Source: Vibrio sp. 10N.286.49.B3 (lineage in GTDB: Bacteria > Pseudomonadota > Gammaproteobacteria > Enterobacterales > Vibrionaceae). From it: a DNA stretch of 64,000 bases. The stretch is from assembly GCF_002873395.1 (NCBI RefSeq), contig NZ_MCUV01000046.1:62001-126000 (forward strand), in the 5' to 3' direction. Position numbers and translations under genes: made by a program. The notes beneath the pieces were generated by a model. That model made no database searches. It was given only the letters and a program-made list of their open reading frames with translations, and was not told the DNA's origin. Numbering within the stretch: position 1 is the first letter of the stretch; the number at the start of each line of letters is the position of its first letter. Shown here piece after piece: positions 43,504 through 54,709 of the stretch.

Positions 43504-45005
43504 GAACTTAATCCTAAAAGTTGCTGCGCTGATTCACGGTCAGAGTAATGAATAGTACGACCTTGCATGATTTGATAGTCCTCATGCCCTTTCCCCGCTA
43601 ACAATATAATATCATTAACCCCGGAATGTGCTAAAGCGTGCTGCAAGGCTTGTGCTCTATCATGCTCAATCACAACATTGTCGGTACATGTCATACCCGC
43701 TAACATATCGCGAATAATTTGCGCTGCTGATTCACTGCGCGGGTTATCATCGGTTAAAATACAGCGATCGGCATACTGCTCGGCTATCGACGCCATCATC
43801 GGTCGTTTACCAGCATCTCGATCACCGCCACAACCAACAATCACCCACAACTGACCAGAACAATGCACTCGCAGAGCCGATAATGCTTTTTCTAATGCGT
43901 CAGGAGTATGCGCATAATCAACCACGACTTTCGCTTTATTGGCTGCTTTAAATAGCTCCATACGACCCAGTACTGGCTGTAATTTCGCCGCGCTCGCCAT
44001 CAGTTGTTGAGAGGAATAACCTAAACTCAGTAGCGTTGCAAATGCCAGCAAGACATTACAAGCGTTGAACTCACCAATCAGTGGCGTACTAAGTACCCCC
44101 GATTGCCAAGTGCCATCAAACTCGATGCGAATACCTTGCTCGGAATAGTCGATATGCTCTGCCCATAAACAACGATGCTTGGCTTTATGCTCTGTCGCAA
44201 TTGGGGCAAGAGAGACAGCAATCGCATTATCAACTTCATCTAACCAACGCAGCCCGACCTCATCATCAATATTAATCACGGCTTGTTGGCAGTTATGCGC
44301 TGTAAACAAACTCTGTTTAGCCTCTGCATAAGCCTCCATTGTGCCGTGATAATCAAGGTGGTCTCGACTTAAGTTAGTGAAGATACCAGCAGCAAAAGAG
44401 AGCGCTTTAATTCGCCCCTGCACTAAGCCATGTGAGGATATTTCTAAAGCAGTATAACGTGCACCTTGCGCAGATAACTGACTAAGGGTGTGCTGAATTT
44501 CTAACGCACTGCCTGTGGTATTAGCCGCTGGCTGTAAATTATCTAAAAAACCATTTCCTGTTGTTCCCATGACGGCAGCAGGCTGATCAAGTAACTCTAA
44601 CCACTGAGCGATTAACTGCGTGATTGTGGTTTTGCCATTTGTGCCTGTCACACCAATCAGAGCATTCTCACTTGCTTGCTGATGATAGAAGCGTCCGGCA
44701 AGAGCGGATAAGTGCTGATTTAATTCTTGAATATAAACAATGGCAACACCATCCACCCACTCAATGCTACCGTGAGGATTACGCTCGCAAGCTTCAGCAA
44801 TAACACTGGATGCCCCTTGTGACAGTGCGCTTGAAATAAACTTTCTTCCATCGACCGCATGACCGATTACTGCCACAAAAGTGTCCCCACTGCCAACCTT
44901 ACGACTATCAAGTTCAAGGTGGGAAATAAGTAAGTTATGTACAGGAGAGTCGCTTATATCCACCCAAGGTGAAATTAGGGTAGCAAAGCGCATCGTATGG
45001 CTCAT
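43500..45005 (-). CDS. murE: UDP-N-acetylmuramoyl-tripeptide synthetase (meso-DAP adding)
   Basis: 501 residues from the ATG at 45005, which has GGTGA just upstream; the frame stays open 18 codons further but with unrelated sequence, and an ATG at 44993 is also possible. The ATP loop is [14 protein letters not shown], with [12 protein letters not shown] and [12 protein letters not shown] following. The meso-diaminopimelate motif DDNPRSE shows that DAP, not Lys, is added, in line with dapB in this window. Confidence 0.96.
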   Translation of the reverse strand: MSHTMRFATLISPWVDISDSPVHNLLISHLELDSRKVGSGDTFVAVIGHAVDGRKFISSALSQGASSVIAEACERNPHGSIEWVDGVAIVYIQELNQHLSALAGRFYHQQASENALIGVTGTNGKTTITQLIAQWLELLDQPAAVMGTTGNGFLDNLQPAANTTGSALEIQHTLSQLSAQGARYTALEISSHGLVQGRIKALSFAAGIFTNLSRDHLDYHGTMEAYAEAKQSLFTAHNCQQAVINIDDEVGLRWLDEVDNAIAVSLAPIATEHKAKHRCLWAEHIDYSEQGIRIEFDGTWQSGVLSTPLIGEFNACNVLLAFATLLSLGYSSQQLMASAAKLQPVLGRMELFKAANKAKVVVDYAHTPDALEKALSALRVHCSGQLWVIVGCGGDRDAGKRPMMASIAEQYADRCILTDDNPRSESAAQIIRDMLAGMTCTDNVVIEHDRAQALQHALAHSGVNDIILLAGKGHEDYQIMQGRTIHYSDRESAQQLLGLSS

Positions 45006-45127
45006 ATGGTCACCGATTAAATAAATCATCAAAAAAGGGGCATGAATCACTATGCCCAATTAAATTTCCTACACAGTATTGTAAGTAAAGCAATCTTTTT
45101 AATACTCTGCGGGAAAGTCGTTACGTT

Positions 45128-46870
45128 TTATTGTTTAAATTGATTGCCATCAGGTGCGACATTTAAAATTTGCAACGCACCCTTCATTATTTCAGAAAAA
45201 ACAGGGCCAGCAACAGCACCACCATAGTAAAGATCACCCTGTGGCTCATTTACAATCACAACCAATGACACTCTTGGGTTCGATACCGGAGCAAACCCAG
45301 CAGTCACAGCAACATATTCATCACTATATCCACCAGAGGTCGCTTTACGTGATGTACCTGTCTTTGCTGCAATGCGATAACCTGGCACTGCCGCTCGAGT
45401 TGCTGTTCCCCCTTTTTGAGTCACGCCCTCAAGCATACTAATGACTTTATCAGCACTATCTTGGCTAATAACTTGCTGTGAGAGGTTTTGATCATTTTCG
45501 GCAATCAAATGAATAGGCTCATAAAGACCACGGTTCGCCAACGTTGCATAGGCATGAGCAAGTTGAATAGGCGTCACTGAAATACCGTAACCGAAAGCTA
45601 ACGTCGCAATTTCAAAATCAGACCAACGGCGACGGTTAGGGAAGATACCGGTTACTTCACCGATTAGGTTCAAACCAGAGACTTCTCCAAAACCTACCCC
45701 ACTATATAAACCCAGCAGATCGTCTAGCGGCATATCGAGTGCCAGTTTAGCCACGCCAATATTACTGGATTTTTTTAAGATAAGTGCAAGGTCGGCTTTG
45801 CCAATTTTCGAGGTGTCACGGACTCGGCTACCACCAATTTGCATAATGCCGTTGCCGGTATCAATAATACTATCCATATCGGCAATACCATTATCAAGCG
45901 CAGCAGCAACCACAAAAGGTTTGATGGTTGAACCCGGCTCCATTGAGTCAGTGATAACTCGGTTACGCATCTTAAAGCTTTGTAGGTCACTACGGTTATT
46001 CGGGTTATAAGAAGGGGCATTGACCATAGCTAATACTGCACCCGTTTTTACATCCAATAAAACGGCCGAGGCTGATGTGGCGCGATAGTCGGCAACCGCT
46101 TGTTTAACCGCGCGGTAAGCAATCGCTTGTAGGCGCTGATCGATAGTCAGCTGCAAAGGGCTACCTTGTGTGCGCTCTTCTAGCGAGATATTTTCCACCA
46201 CTTGACCAAAGCGATCCTTACGAATGGTTTTAGCGCCCGCTTCACCGGTCAAATGCTGGTTGTAGCTGTGTTCAATCCCCTCAAGACCAGCACCTTCAAT
46301 ATTGGTCACACCAATCAAGTGTGCACTCACCTCACCCGTTGGGTAGTAGCGGCGAGATTCAGGTCTTAAACCAATGCCTGGGATTTTTAACTCACGGATA
46401 TAATTGGCCATAGCAGGGCTTACTTGGCGCTGCACGTAGATAAAACGGCGGGTTTTGCTTGAAGTGAGTCTTTCGATTAATGCTTGGCGGTCTTGACCAA
46501 GTACATCGGCTAATGCAAACCAGCTCTCTTCGTGAATACGATCGCCTGCGTCATAAATCACCTTAGGATCGGCCCAAACGGCTTCCACTGGCACACTGAC
46601 CGCTAAAGCTTCACCATTACGGTCGGTGATCATACCGCGTGCTGAATGCAGTGTTTGAGTTCGTACTGAACGCATGTCACCTTGACGAATTAAATTATCT
46701 GGTTCAATGACTTGGATATAAGCAAGGCGCGCAACCAGACCTAAGAGAATCAGACCGGCACAAAAGAGAATAAAGTTAAAACGCCACTTAATTAATACTG
46801 GACCGGTATCTTCAACAGTTGGAGGGGCGATACGTTTATTGCTTGTCTTCCCTGATTTTTTATCATTCAT
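45128..46870 (-). CDS. ftsI: Septal peptidoglycan transpeptidase FtsI (PBP3)
   Basis: 580 residues (E. coli 588). Class B penicillin-binding protein with a cytoplasmic N-terminus, one transmembrane helix (about 28-50), a pedestal domain and a transpeptidase domain. The active-site motifs are EPGSTIKPF (nucleophile Ser), KSSNIGV (SXN) and AAKTGTSRK (KTG). It cross-links septal wall with FtsW. It overlaps ftsL by four bases and lies 122 bases before murE. Confidence 0.97.
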   Translation of the reverse strand: MNDKKSGKTSNKRIAPPTVEDTGPVLIKWRFNFILFCAGLILLGLVARLAYIQVIEPDNLIRQGDMRSVRTQTLHSARGMITDRNGEALAVSVPVEAVWADPKVIYDAGDRIHEESWFALADVLGQDRQALIERLTSSKTRRFIYVQRQVSPAMANYIRELKIPGIGLRPESRRYYPTGEVSAHLIGVTNIEGAGLEGIEHSYNQHLTGEAGAKTIRKDRFGQVVENISLEERTQGSPLQLTIDQRLQAIAYRAVKQAVADYRATSASAVLLDVKTGAVLAMVNAPSYNPNNRSDLQSFKMRNRVITDSMEPGSTIKPFVVAAALDNGIADMDSIIDTGNGIMQIGGSRVRDTSKIGKADLALILKKSSNIGVAKLALDMPLDDLLGLYSGVGFGEVSGLNLIGEVTGIFPNRRRWSDFEIATLAFGYGISVTPIQLAHAYATLANRGLYEPIHLIAENDQNLSQQVISQDSADKVISMLEGVTQKGGTATRAAVPGYRIAAKTGTSRKATSGGYSDEYVAVTAGFAPVSNPRVSLVVIVNEPQGDLYYGGAVAGPVFSEIMKGALQILNVAPDGNQFKQ

Positions 46871-47184
46871 CTTAATGAGATCACTACTTCTTTATCGGCA
46901 TCTGGACGCTTCATATCCAGCTCTTTTCTCGCCATACTTTGCACTCGACTATGCTCGGCAAGTGCTGTTTCTTCTAGAATAAGGTTACGCCACTCATTAT
47001 CAAGGCTATCGCGTTCAGTTAGCTTTTGATCGCTCTCTGAAATCGCTAATCGTGTGTGATGGGTTGAAAACACCACCGCCATTGCTGATAAAAAAATACA
47101 AAGCAGTAACAGTAATGGCACGCGCCCGACTGTGACAATATCCATTGCAATTAATTTCGCTAAATTTGGCGATGATGATTTCAT
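46867..47184 (-). CDS. ftsL: Cell division protein FtsL
   Basis: 105 residues; a small bitopic protein with a short cytoplasmic N-terminus, one transmembrane helix (VPLLLLLCIFLSAMAVVF) and a periplasmic coiled coil rich in Glu, Leu and Arg. It forms the FtsQLB complex that activates FtsWI. Primary sequence is weakly conserved in the family, but the position between rsmH and ftsI and the topology settle the call. Confidence 0.94.
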   Translation of the reverse strand: MKSSSPNLAKLIAMDIVTVGRVPLLLLLCIFLSAMAVVFSTHHTRLAISESDQKLTERDSLDNEWRNLILEETALAEHSRVQSMARKELDMKRPDADKEVVISLR

Positions 47185-47199
47185 ACGACTTCCTGAGTA

Positions 47200-48156
47200 T
47201 TAAGCCGGTAGCTTTTCAGCAATTCGTAATACTGAACTACGCGAGCGAGTGTTCACATCCACTTCATTTTCTGAAGGTTTGATAGCCTTACCAACCGGTT
47301 TCATGTTTGGGCTACCTAACGCTTTGATTTGTGCTTCTGTCAAAGGGATACCGTGTGGCACTTGTGGGCCTTGGCTTTCTTTACGAATGAAACGCTTAAC
47401 CATGCGATCTTCCAGCGAGTGGAAGCTGATAACCGATAGACGTCCTTCAGGAGCAAGAATGCTTGCCGCCCCTTTTAACGCCGTATCAATTTCTTCTAAT
47501 TCACTATTGATGTAAATACGGAAAGCTTGGAAAGAGCGTGTTGCTGGGTGCTTTTTCTCTTTAAAGCTTTTTGGCGCGGCATCTGAAATCAGTTTTGCCA
47601 ATTGACCTGTGCGTGTTAGTGGCTCTTTTTCTTCGTCATCACGGTGAGCAATGATCGCTTTTGCAATACGGCGAGCGTGTTTATCTTCACCAAACTCACG
47701 AATAACCCAAGTCACATCATCTAAATCCGCTTCTAGCAACCACTGAGAAACCGGAATACCTGATGTTGGGTCCATACGCATATCAAGTGGACCATCTTTC
47801 ATGAAGCTAAAGCCACGCTCAGCATCATCAAGTTGTGGTGATGACACGCCTAAATCCAATAAGACACCATCGACTTGACCAACCAGGTCATAACGCTCAG
47901 CGTACTCTGCCATGCCCGAAAATGGACCATGGATAATCGTAAAGCGAGGATCATCAATTTTTTGCGCTTCTGCTATCGCTTGAGGATCACGGTCAATACT
48001 AAATAAACGACCATTTTCACCCAGTTTCGATAAGATGTTACGGCTATGACCGCCACGACCAAATGTGCCATCGATGTAGGTGCCGTCTGGCTTAATTGCT
48101 AATCCGTCTATCGATTCATTAAGAAGTACGGAAATGTGTTGGAATGATTCTGTCAT
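47200..48156 (-). CDS. rsmH: 16S rRNA (cytosine-1402-N4)-methyltransferase
   Basis: 318 residues (E. coli 313). It methylates N4 of C1402 in the ribosomal P site. The SAM motif [16 protein letters not shown] is near residue 28-42, [16 protein letters not shown] and [13 protein letters not shown] follow. It is the first gene of the dcw block here; no mraZ lies upstream, and rnpB takes that place. RsmI, encoded 0.7 kb away, modifies the same nucleotide at the 2'-O position. Confidence 0.97.
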   Translation of the reverse strand: MTESFQHISVLLNESIDGLAIKPDGTYIDGTFGRGGHSRNILSKLGENGRLFSIDRDPQAIAEAQKIDDPRFTIIHGPFSGMAEYAERYDLVGQVDGVLLDLGVSSPQLDDAERGFSFMKDGPLDMRMDPTSGIPVSQWLLEADLDDVTWVIREFGEDKHARRIAKAIIAHRDDEEKEPLTRTGQLAKLISDAAPKSFKEKKHPATRSFQAFRIYINSELEEIDTALKGAASILAPEGRLSVISFHSLEDRMVKRFIRKESQGPQVPHGIPLTEAQIKALGSPNMKPVGKAIKPSENEVDVNTRSRSSVLRIAEKLPA

Positions 48157-48317
48157 AGTGTTCTCATTGGCGAATTTAAGCCATGGTTAGGCATAGGCTA
48201 TCGTTTGACGATACTTTAGTGTACTGATTTCACGCAGTATCGCCACTAATTGCAGCGTATATGTGAGAATGTTATGCGAGTTTATGACAATTGCGTAGGA
48301 ATTAAGTCAATAAAACG

Positions 48318-48352
48318 CAAAAACCCACCATCACGATAACGTAATGGTGGGT
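48318..48352 (-). terminator. Terminator of rnpB
   Basis: Minus-strand stem ACCCACCAT / ATGGTGGGT with a 12-base loop, then TTTTTG, nine bases after the mature 3' end of the RNA. Confidence 0.88.
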
Positions 48353-48360
48353 CTTGGAAT

Positions 48361-48741
<381 letters not shown>

Positions 48742-48748
48742 GAGGCGG

Positions 48749-48777
48749 ATTGTATAGACAAAGATCCTCAGTGTCTA
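48749..48777 (-). promoter_or_regulatory. rnpB promoter
   Basis: TAGACA (48772-48777), 17-base spacer, TACAAT (48749-48754); the mature 5' end of RNase P RNA falls seven to eight bases downstream, exactly where transcription should start. Each hexamer matches five of six consensus bases. Confidence 0.8.
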
Positions 48778-48901
48778 TCCTCATCCGCGAATCAAGCTTG
48801 ATTTCAGTTTAAATGCACAAAAATAGAGCAAAAGCGATTTATCTACCGTGAAAATCCACCTCAAATAAACTCAAAATCTCACTTGATGACGACAATGAAA
48901 A

Positions 48902-49765
48902 CTACAAACCGTTTTCCAATCCCCATTTATACAGGGCATTTTTTTTCAGGCTGTAGATTTCAGCCGTCATTGCTGCCGCTTTTTTCAGTGGCAATTCTTT
49001 AACGAGAATACCCAAAGTGCGTGTTGCTTCGCTTGGTAAATCGTCACTTTTATCACTACGGAAGCCGTGAATAAGCAGCACCATTTCGCCACGTTTACGG
49101 TTATCATCCTCTTCAATCCACGCAATTAGCTCGCCTAACGGTGCTCCATGGATAGTTTCGAAGGTTTTAGTGATCTCACGCGCCAATACAACTTCGCGAT
49201 CTGGACCAAGTACCGCTAACATGTCTTGTAGGGAATCCATAATGCGGTGCGGTGACTCATAAAAGATACAAGTACGCTCAGCTTCGATAATTTCAAGTAA
49301 CTTATCACGGCGTCCTTTGCTTTTTGCTGGTAAAAAACCTTCAAAGCTAAATCGATCTGAAGGTAAACCTGAAGCACTTAATGCGGTAATAACTGCACAT
49401 GCACCAGGTAATGGCACAACTTTGACGCCAGCTTGACGACATTGTGTCACCAGATGGTACCCTGGATCACTAATAAGCGGAGTACCCGCATCAGAAACTA
49501 AAGCGATAGATTGACCTTCAAGTAACTTTTCTACTAGCACTTGTGCTTTTTGTTGCTCATTATGGTCATGTAGGGCAAACGTTCTGGTTGGGATATTGAA
49601 GTGTGCGAGTAGCTTACCTGTATGACGGGTATCTTCTGCAGCGATAACATCAACACTCGATAGCACCTCGATGGCACGTTGGGTTATATCACCCAAATTA
49701 CCGATTGGGGTGGGTACAATATAGAGGGTTGGGATCTCTGCAGGTAAAGTTTTATTATCTGTCAT
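48902..49765 (-). CDS. rsmI: 16S rRNA (cytidine-1402-2'-O)-methyltransferase
   Basis: 287 residues (E. coli 286), tetrapyrrole-methylase fold. Blocks include [18 protein letters not shown] at the N-terminus, [28 protein letters not shown] and [12 protein letters not shown]. It adds the 2'-O methyl to C1402 of 16S rRNA. It is divergent from lpoA across a 62-base gap, the same pairing as in E. coli. Confidence 0.97.
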   Translation of the reverse strand: MTDNKTLPAEIPTLYIVPTPIGNLGDITQRAIEVLSSVDVIAAEDTRHTGKLLAHFNIPTRTFALHDHNEQQKAQVLVEKLLEGQSIALVSDAGTPLISDPGYHLVTQCRQAGVKVVPLPGACAVITALSASGLPSDRFSFEGFLPAKSKGRRDKLLEIIEAERTCIFYESPHRIMDSLQDMLAVLGPDREVVLAREITKTFETIHGAPLGELIAWIEEDDNRKRGEMVLLIHGFRSDKSDDLPSEATRTLGILVKELPLKKAAAMTAEIYSLKKNALYKWGLENGL

Positions 49766-49827
49766 TTGTTTACCATCACTTCAACGATTAATATAAAGAC
49801 AATTTTACACGGAATTATAAAGAACTC

Positions 49828-51639
49828 ATGGCAATGATGAACCACAAGAGACTCAGTGTACCACGCTTACTAACTCCGATTGCACTAGCAATTGCATTAG
49901 CGGCGTGTTCTTCACAACCAACGCGCGTTGAAACGCTGGATATTACCTCTATGCCAACGCAATCAAGCCAATCTTATCTGATGCAAGCCGATAGCTCTGA
50001 AGGTAGCTTGCAAAATGACTTGCTGATTATGGCATTGAAGGCATCGTTGCAAGATGGCAATACTCAACAAGCTGACTTGCTGATTAAACGTATTTCAAAG
50101 CAAAATTTATCGCCTTTACAACAAGCAGAATGGCTACTGCAGCGTGCACAACTACAGCTCATCAATGGTCAACCGGAAGCCGCTTATAGCCAACTAAATT
50201 TCCGACAATCATGGACACTAACGGATAATCAGTGGAAAAGTTACCACCAGATAAGAATTCAAGCATTAAATGAGTTATATAGCCCATTTGAGGTGACACG
50301 AGAAAGTATCGCGCTAAGTAAGTATCTATCAAACAGTGAGAAAGCGGACATTGCCGAGCAAGTGTGGCAGAACTTAAGTAGCTATTCGCTTGCCGAACTT
50401 AATGCATTACCGACGAGAGCGAGTGATGTCGTGCTTAACGACTGGATTGAACTCGCGACGATTATGAAGAGCCTAAACCACTCTCTGCTTCAGTTACAAA
50501 CAACAGTACAGCAGTGGCTTAATGATCATGACACGCACCCAGCGAACCTCTACACACCAATCGCGATTCAAGATGTCTTAGCACTAGAGATAACCAAACC
50601 AACGCGCACAGCATTACTACTGCCGTTAACGGGGCGATTTGCTCAGCAAGCTCAACTGGTTCGTGATGGTTTCATTCTCGCTATGATGGAAGATTCCGAT
50701 CGTGACCCAAACGCAACCTTAACCGTTATTGATACCAATATTCATAGCGCAGATGAAATTAAAGCTAAGGTACGTGAAGCCAATATCGACTTTCTTGTTG
50801 GTCCATTGGTAAAAGATAATATTGAGCTCCTACAAGAAGCCCAATTAAAAAGTAATAACCCAATTCCAGCACTTGCGCTTAATATACCAAGCACCATTGA
50901 AGCGGGTACAAACACATGTTACTTAACACTATCTCCAGAACAAGAAGTGGCACAGGCAGCTAAATATCTATTTGAACAAGGCTATGAATTCCCACTAATT
51001 TTAGCACCTAAAGACAGCCTTGGTGAACGTGTCGTTGATGCCTTTAAGCAACAATGGAAAGAATACAGCGATCATGATGTTGCAGTGAGCCGTTTTGATA
51101 AAAAACAACAGTTACAGTTGAACATCAATAACGCTTTTGGTCTGCAAGATAGCCAGCAACGTATTGCTCAAATCGAAAAGTTAATGGGTGTACCACTGGA
51201 AACTCAAGCTCGTAGCCGTCGTGATATTGATGCTGTTTATATTGTTGCAAAAAGCTCTGAGCTAACGTTAATTAAACCGTTTATTGAAGTGGCGATTAAC
51301 CCAGATACTAAGCAACCTCAACTCTTTGCCAACTCACGCAGCAATACCGGTAGCAAGCAATACGAAGATCTTACTGGCGTTATTTATAGTGATATCCCAA
51401 TGCTAATCGATGAGGATGCAAAGTTAGATAGCTCCCTTGAGCCACTATGGCCAAATAGCTCAAATGCAAAAAAACGCTTACAAGCACTGGGAATGGATGC
51501 TTATAACTTAATGGGTGAACTTCCACAAATGAAAGCGATTGAAGGGCATGAACTAAAAGGCAAAACGGGCATATTGACCATTAATGATCAGTGTGTTGTA
51601 CAGCGAGAAATTAGCTGGGCAACCTATGGGGCTCTTTAG
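49828..51639 (+). CDS. lpoA: Outer-membrane lipoprotein LpoA, activator of PBP1A
   Basis: 603 residues. The lipoprotein signal ends in ALAAC (lipid Cys near residue 27). The N-terminal half is helical with TPR-like repeats; the C-terminal half resembles periplasmic binding proteins (LLLPLTGRFAQQAQLVRDGF, then ILAPKDSLGERV). LpoA reaches through the periplasm to stimulate the transpeptidase of PBP1A. The position between rsmI and yraN is conserved. Several ATGs lie close together; the first is used. Confidence 0.93.
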   Translation: MAMMNHKRLSVPRLLTPIALAIALAACSSQPTRVETLDITSMPTQSSQSYLMQADSSEGSLQNDLLIMALKASLQDGNTQQADLLIKRISKQNLSPLQQAEWLLQRAQLQLINGQPEAAYSQLNFRQSWTLTDNQWKSYHQIRIQALNELYSPFEVTRESIALSKYLSNSEKADIAEQVWQNLSSYSLAELNALPTRASDVVLNDWIELATIMKSLNHSLLQLQTTVQQWLNDHDTHPANLYTPIAIQDVLALEITKPTRTALLLPLTGRFAQQAQLVRDGFILAMMEDSDRDPNATLTVIDTNIHSADEIKAKVREANIDFLVGPLVKDNIELLQEAQLKSNNPIPALALNIPSTIEAGTNTCYLTLSPEQEVAQAAKYLFEQGYEFPLILAPKDSLGERVVDAFKQQWKEYSDHDVAVSRFDKKQQLQLNINNAFGLQDSQQRIAQIEKLMGVPLETQARSRRDIDAVYIVAKSSELTLIKPFIEVAINPDTKQPQLFANSRSNTGSKQYEDLTGVIYSDIPMLIDEDAKLDSSLEPLWPNSSNAKKRLQALGMDAYNLMGELPQMKAIEGHELKGKTGILTINDQCVVQREISWATYGAL

Positions 51640-52015
51640 TCGCACTAAACAAGCTCAACATACCCGCCAAATTGGCAATCAATATGAAACCTTGGCTGAG
51701 CAGTACCTCGCTCGTCAAGGACTTATCTTGCTTAAGAGAAATTTCATCGCCAAATGTGGTGAAATTGATCTTATAATGCGAGACACCAATACGCTTGTGT
51801 TTATCGAAGTTAAATATCGTAAGCACACTCAGTATGGTCATGCAGCACAAGCGGTTAATGCCAAAAAGAGACAACGTTTGATTAATACCGCACAATTGTG
51901 GCTCATTAAAAATAATTTATCTGTTCACTCAACAGACTTTCGCTTCGACGTCATGGCCATTCATGATAGCGGCAAAGAGATTGAGTGGATAAAAAATGCG
52001 ATTACTCAAGGATAA
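51626..52015 (+). CDS. yraN: YraN family (UPF0102) nuclease-fold protein
   Basis: 129 residues (E. coli 131) from the ATG at 51626, which overlaps the end of lpoA by 14 bases in another frame; the frame extends 14 codons further upstream but with unrelated sequence. It has the PD-(D/E)XK-like core CGEIDLIMRD...LVFIEVKYR typical of UPF0102, a restriction-endonuclease-like fold. Function is not firmly known. It sits between lpoA and diaA as in E. coli. Confidence 0.92.
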   Translation: MGLFSRTKQAQHTRQIGNQYETLAEQYLARQGLILLKRNFIAKCGEIDLIMRDTNTLVFIEVKYRKHTQYGHAAQAVNAKKRQRLINTAQLWLIKNNLSVHSTDFRFDVMAIHDSGKEIEWIKNAITQG

Positions 52016-52609
<594 letters not shown>

Positions 52610-52622
52610 TTAGAGGTAAACA

Positions 52623-53375
52623 ATGACGTTATTTAGAAGTGCTTTATTAATGATTGCTGCACTCAGTTTAACAGGGTGTGCTGGGTTATTTATTGCTGGG
52701 GCGACCACGACCGTTAACCTAGTTACCGACCCTAGATCAACTCAAGAGATCTGGCAGGATAACAATATTGATTTCGAAATAGCGTCCATTAGTAATGACC
52801 CAGCGTATCGCAACAAAGCAAGAGTTTTAGGAAGCACCTATCGTGGTAGCATCGTATTGATGGGTCAAGCGGAAACCGCACAACTTTCTCAGCAAGTTGA
52901 ACAAAAAGCACGTGAAGTAAAAGGCGTGAAAAAAGTGCACAACCAAGTGCGCATCAAGGCACCACTAACGGTTTCTCAAATTAGTAATGATACTTGGATA
53001 ACCACTAAAGTTAAGTCTGCCCTGTTAACTAAGACTGAGCTTAATGGCATTAAAATCAAAGTTATTACTGAAGATAGTGAAGTTTTCTTATTAGGTTATG
53101 TCAGTAAAGAACATGCTCAAATTGCTTCTGATATCGCTCGTAACACCTCTGGGGTAAAGCAGGTTATCCTCGGCTTTCAATACAGTGAAGATCAAGCTGT
53201 CGAGTCGCAACCAGCAGCGACAGAGTCAGAACTAAAAGAGAGCAAGCCAACACCTGTTGCTGAGTTATCTGAGCCAATGGCTGAAGCTGAATTGCCGCAG
53301 GAAGAGCTCAAACAACCAGTACCCATTCAAACAGTCTCTGATGTTGAGCAGTTTGTTGAAGTTGATATCGAGTAG
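52623..53375 (+). CDS. dolP: BON-domain outer-membrane lipoprotein DolP
   Basis: 250 residues. Lipoprotein signal ending LTGC (Cys19), then two BON domains (about 45-115 and 120-190), the second with VFLLGYVSKEHAQIASDIA. In E. coli (YraP, 191 residues) it binds anionic phospholipids at the division site and supports envelope integrity and BAM activity. Here an additional C-terminal tail of about 60 residues, rich in Glu, Pro and Gln and probably disordered, is present. Start 13 bases after diaA. Confidence 0.9.
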   Translation: MTLFRSALLMIAALSLTGCAGLFIAGATTTVNLVTDPRSTQEIWQDNNIDFEIASISNDPAYRNKARVLGSTYRGSIVLMGQAETAQLSQQVEQKAREVKGVKKVHNQVRIKAPLTVSQISNDTWITTKVKSALLTKTELNGIKIKVITEDSEVFLLGYVSKEHAQIASDIARNTSGVKQVILGFQYSEDQAVESQPAATESELKESKPTPVAELSEPMAEAELPQEELKQPVPIQTVSDVEQFVEVDIE

Positions 53376-53420
53376 TGTATAGCAAAGCCATCGTATTCAA
53401 GTTTACTTTTCAGTAAGCAT

Positions 53421-53451
53421 AAAAAAAGCAACGTTAATAACGTTGCTTTTT
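53421..53451. terminator. Bidirectional terminator between dolP and sspB
   Basis: Stem AAAAAGCAACGTT / AACGTTGCTTTTT, with A and T runs on both sides. Confidence 0.9.
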
Positions 53452-53475
53452 ATTTGTTTCTATAAGCGACTTGAA

Positions 53476-53952
53476 CTACTTAATCACACGAAGTGTTGCT
53501 TTGCTCTTAGTGCGAGAAGTTGTCTCTGCATCCGATGCTGTATCAGCGGCATGAGCAACACTGAATGTCGGAGTTTTCTCTTCAATCGCTTCTTCTTCAA
53601 CGCCTTCTTCTGGCATATCTAAATAAGCTTCTTCTGGATCAAACATCGTTCCTGCACCGTTTTCACGAGCATAAATAGCTTGAACCGCATAAAGAGGAAC
53701 AATCACAGAGTGAGGGCGTCCACCGAATCGAGCATGGAACGTAATCGCTTCATTACCCAACTCTAACTGACCAACGGCACGAGCGGCAATATTAAGTACG
53801 ATTTGACCGTCCTCAATAAACTCTTGCGGTACACGTACACCTGGTAGCATCGCGTCCACAACAATGTGCGGTGTCAGCTCATTATCACTCAACCACTCAT
53901 AAAATGCGCGCAGCATATATGGACGACGTGGTGTCATTTTTTCTATTTCCAT
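53476..53952 (-). CDS. sspB: ClpXP adaptor SspB
   Basis: 158 residues (E. coli 165). It delivers ssrA-tagged peptides to ClpXP. The folded substrate-binding domain (residues 1-112, PRRPYMLRAFYEWLSDNELTPH, with FGGRPHSVIVPLYAVQAIYARENG-type core) is followed by an acidic flexible linker and a short C-terminal ClpX-binding tail ending TLRVIK, the LRVVK-type motif of E. coli. Cotranscribed with sspA, 25 bases upstream. Confidence 0.96.
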   Translation of the reverse strand: MEIEKMTPRRPYMLRAFYEWLSDNELTPHIVVDAMLPGVRVPQEFIEDGQIVLNIAARAVGQLELGNEAITFHARFGGRPHSVIVPLYAVQAIYARENGAGTMFDPEEAYLDMPEEGVEEEAIEEKTPTFSVAHAADTASDAETTSRTKSKATLRVIK

Positions 53953-53977
53953 GGTTCTTATTCTTCTACTTCTAAAA

Positions 53978-54613
53978 CTAGCGAGCTAAACGCATCTCAC
54001 GTTCAGCTTCTGTTAGAGAAGCTAAGAAGGAGTCACGTTCAAATACGCGGCTCATGTAAACTTTAAGCTCTTTAGAACCAGGACCGATTAGCTCGATACC
54101 TAATTCAGGTAAACGCCAAAGTAGTGGTGCTAGGTAGCAGTCAACTAGGCTGAACTCTTCGCTCATGAAGTACGTGAACTCAGAGAAAAGTGGTGCAAGC
54201 ACTAATAGATCATTACGTAATTGAATACGAGCTGCACCCGCCTCTTCAGCATTACCAGTGACAATTTTTTGAGCTAGCGAGTACCAGTTGCGCTCAACAC
54301 GGTACATCATTAAGCGACTGTTACCACGAGCAACAGGGTATACCGGCATCAATGGTGGATGAGGGAAACGCTCATCTAAATATTCCATAATGATTTTTGA
54401 ATCGTATAATGCAAGCTCACGATCAATCAGAGTCGGTACTGATTTGTAAGGGTTCAATTCAATTAGTTCTGATGGCAAGTTTGCCTCATCAACTAATTCA
54501 ACCTCAACACTTACCCCTTTTTCGGCTAGAACAATACGAACCTGATGGCTATACATATCAGAAGCACTTGAAAATAGAGTCATCACAGAACGTTTATTAG
54601 CAGCTACAGCCAT
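53978..54613 (-). CDS. sspA: Stringent starvation protein A
   Basis: 211 residues (E. coli 212). GST-fold protein that binds RNA polymerase. N-terminal thioredoxin-like domain MAVAANKRSVMTLFS is nearly identical to E. coli, with PHPPLMPVYPVARG and FSLVDCYLAPLLWRLPELGIE in the helical domain. It supports late phage gene transcription, acid tolerance and H-NS lowering in E. coli. It is the upstream gene of the sspAB pair. Confidence 0.97.
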   Translation of the reverse strand: MAVAANKRSVMTLFSSASDMYSHQVRIVLAEKGVSVEVELVDEANLPSELIELNPYKSVPTLIDRELALYDSKIIMEYLDERFPHPPLMPVYPVARGNSRLMMYRVERNWYSLAQKIVTGNAEEAGAARIQLRNDLLVLAPLFSEFTYFMSEEFSLVDCYLAPLLWRLPELGIELIGPGSKELKVYMSRVFERDSFLASLTEAEREMRLAR

Positions 54614-54642
54614 GGAGCCCTCCAGTACACTTAGGAATAAAA

Positions 54643-54665
54643 TAATGGAGGCTTAGCCTCCATTA
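54643..54665 (-). terminator. Likely terminator of petABC
   Basis: 10-bp stem TAATGGAGGC / GCCTCCATTA with a three-base loop; a moderately U-rich stretch (TTATTTTATT) follows on the minus strand. Confidence 0.6.
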
Positions 54666-54709
54666 CTTCTTAATAATAAATTAAAAATCAACACGGTATT
54701 ATAGCATAA

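Noticed and set aside
48755..48777. TAGACA / TGTCTA inverted repeat as a possible operator
   Set aside because: It coincides with the -35 element and spacer of the rnpB promoter and is short; chance is a sufficient explanation.
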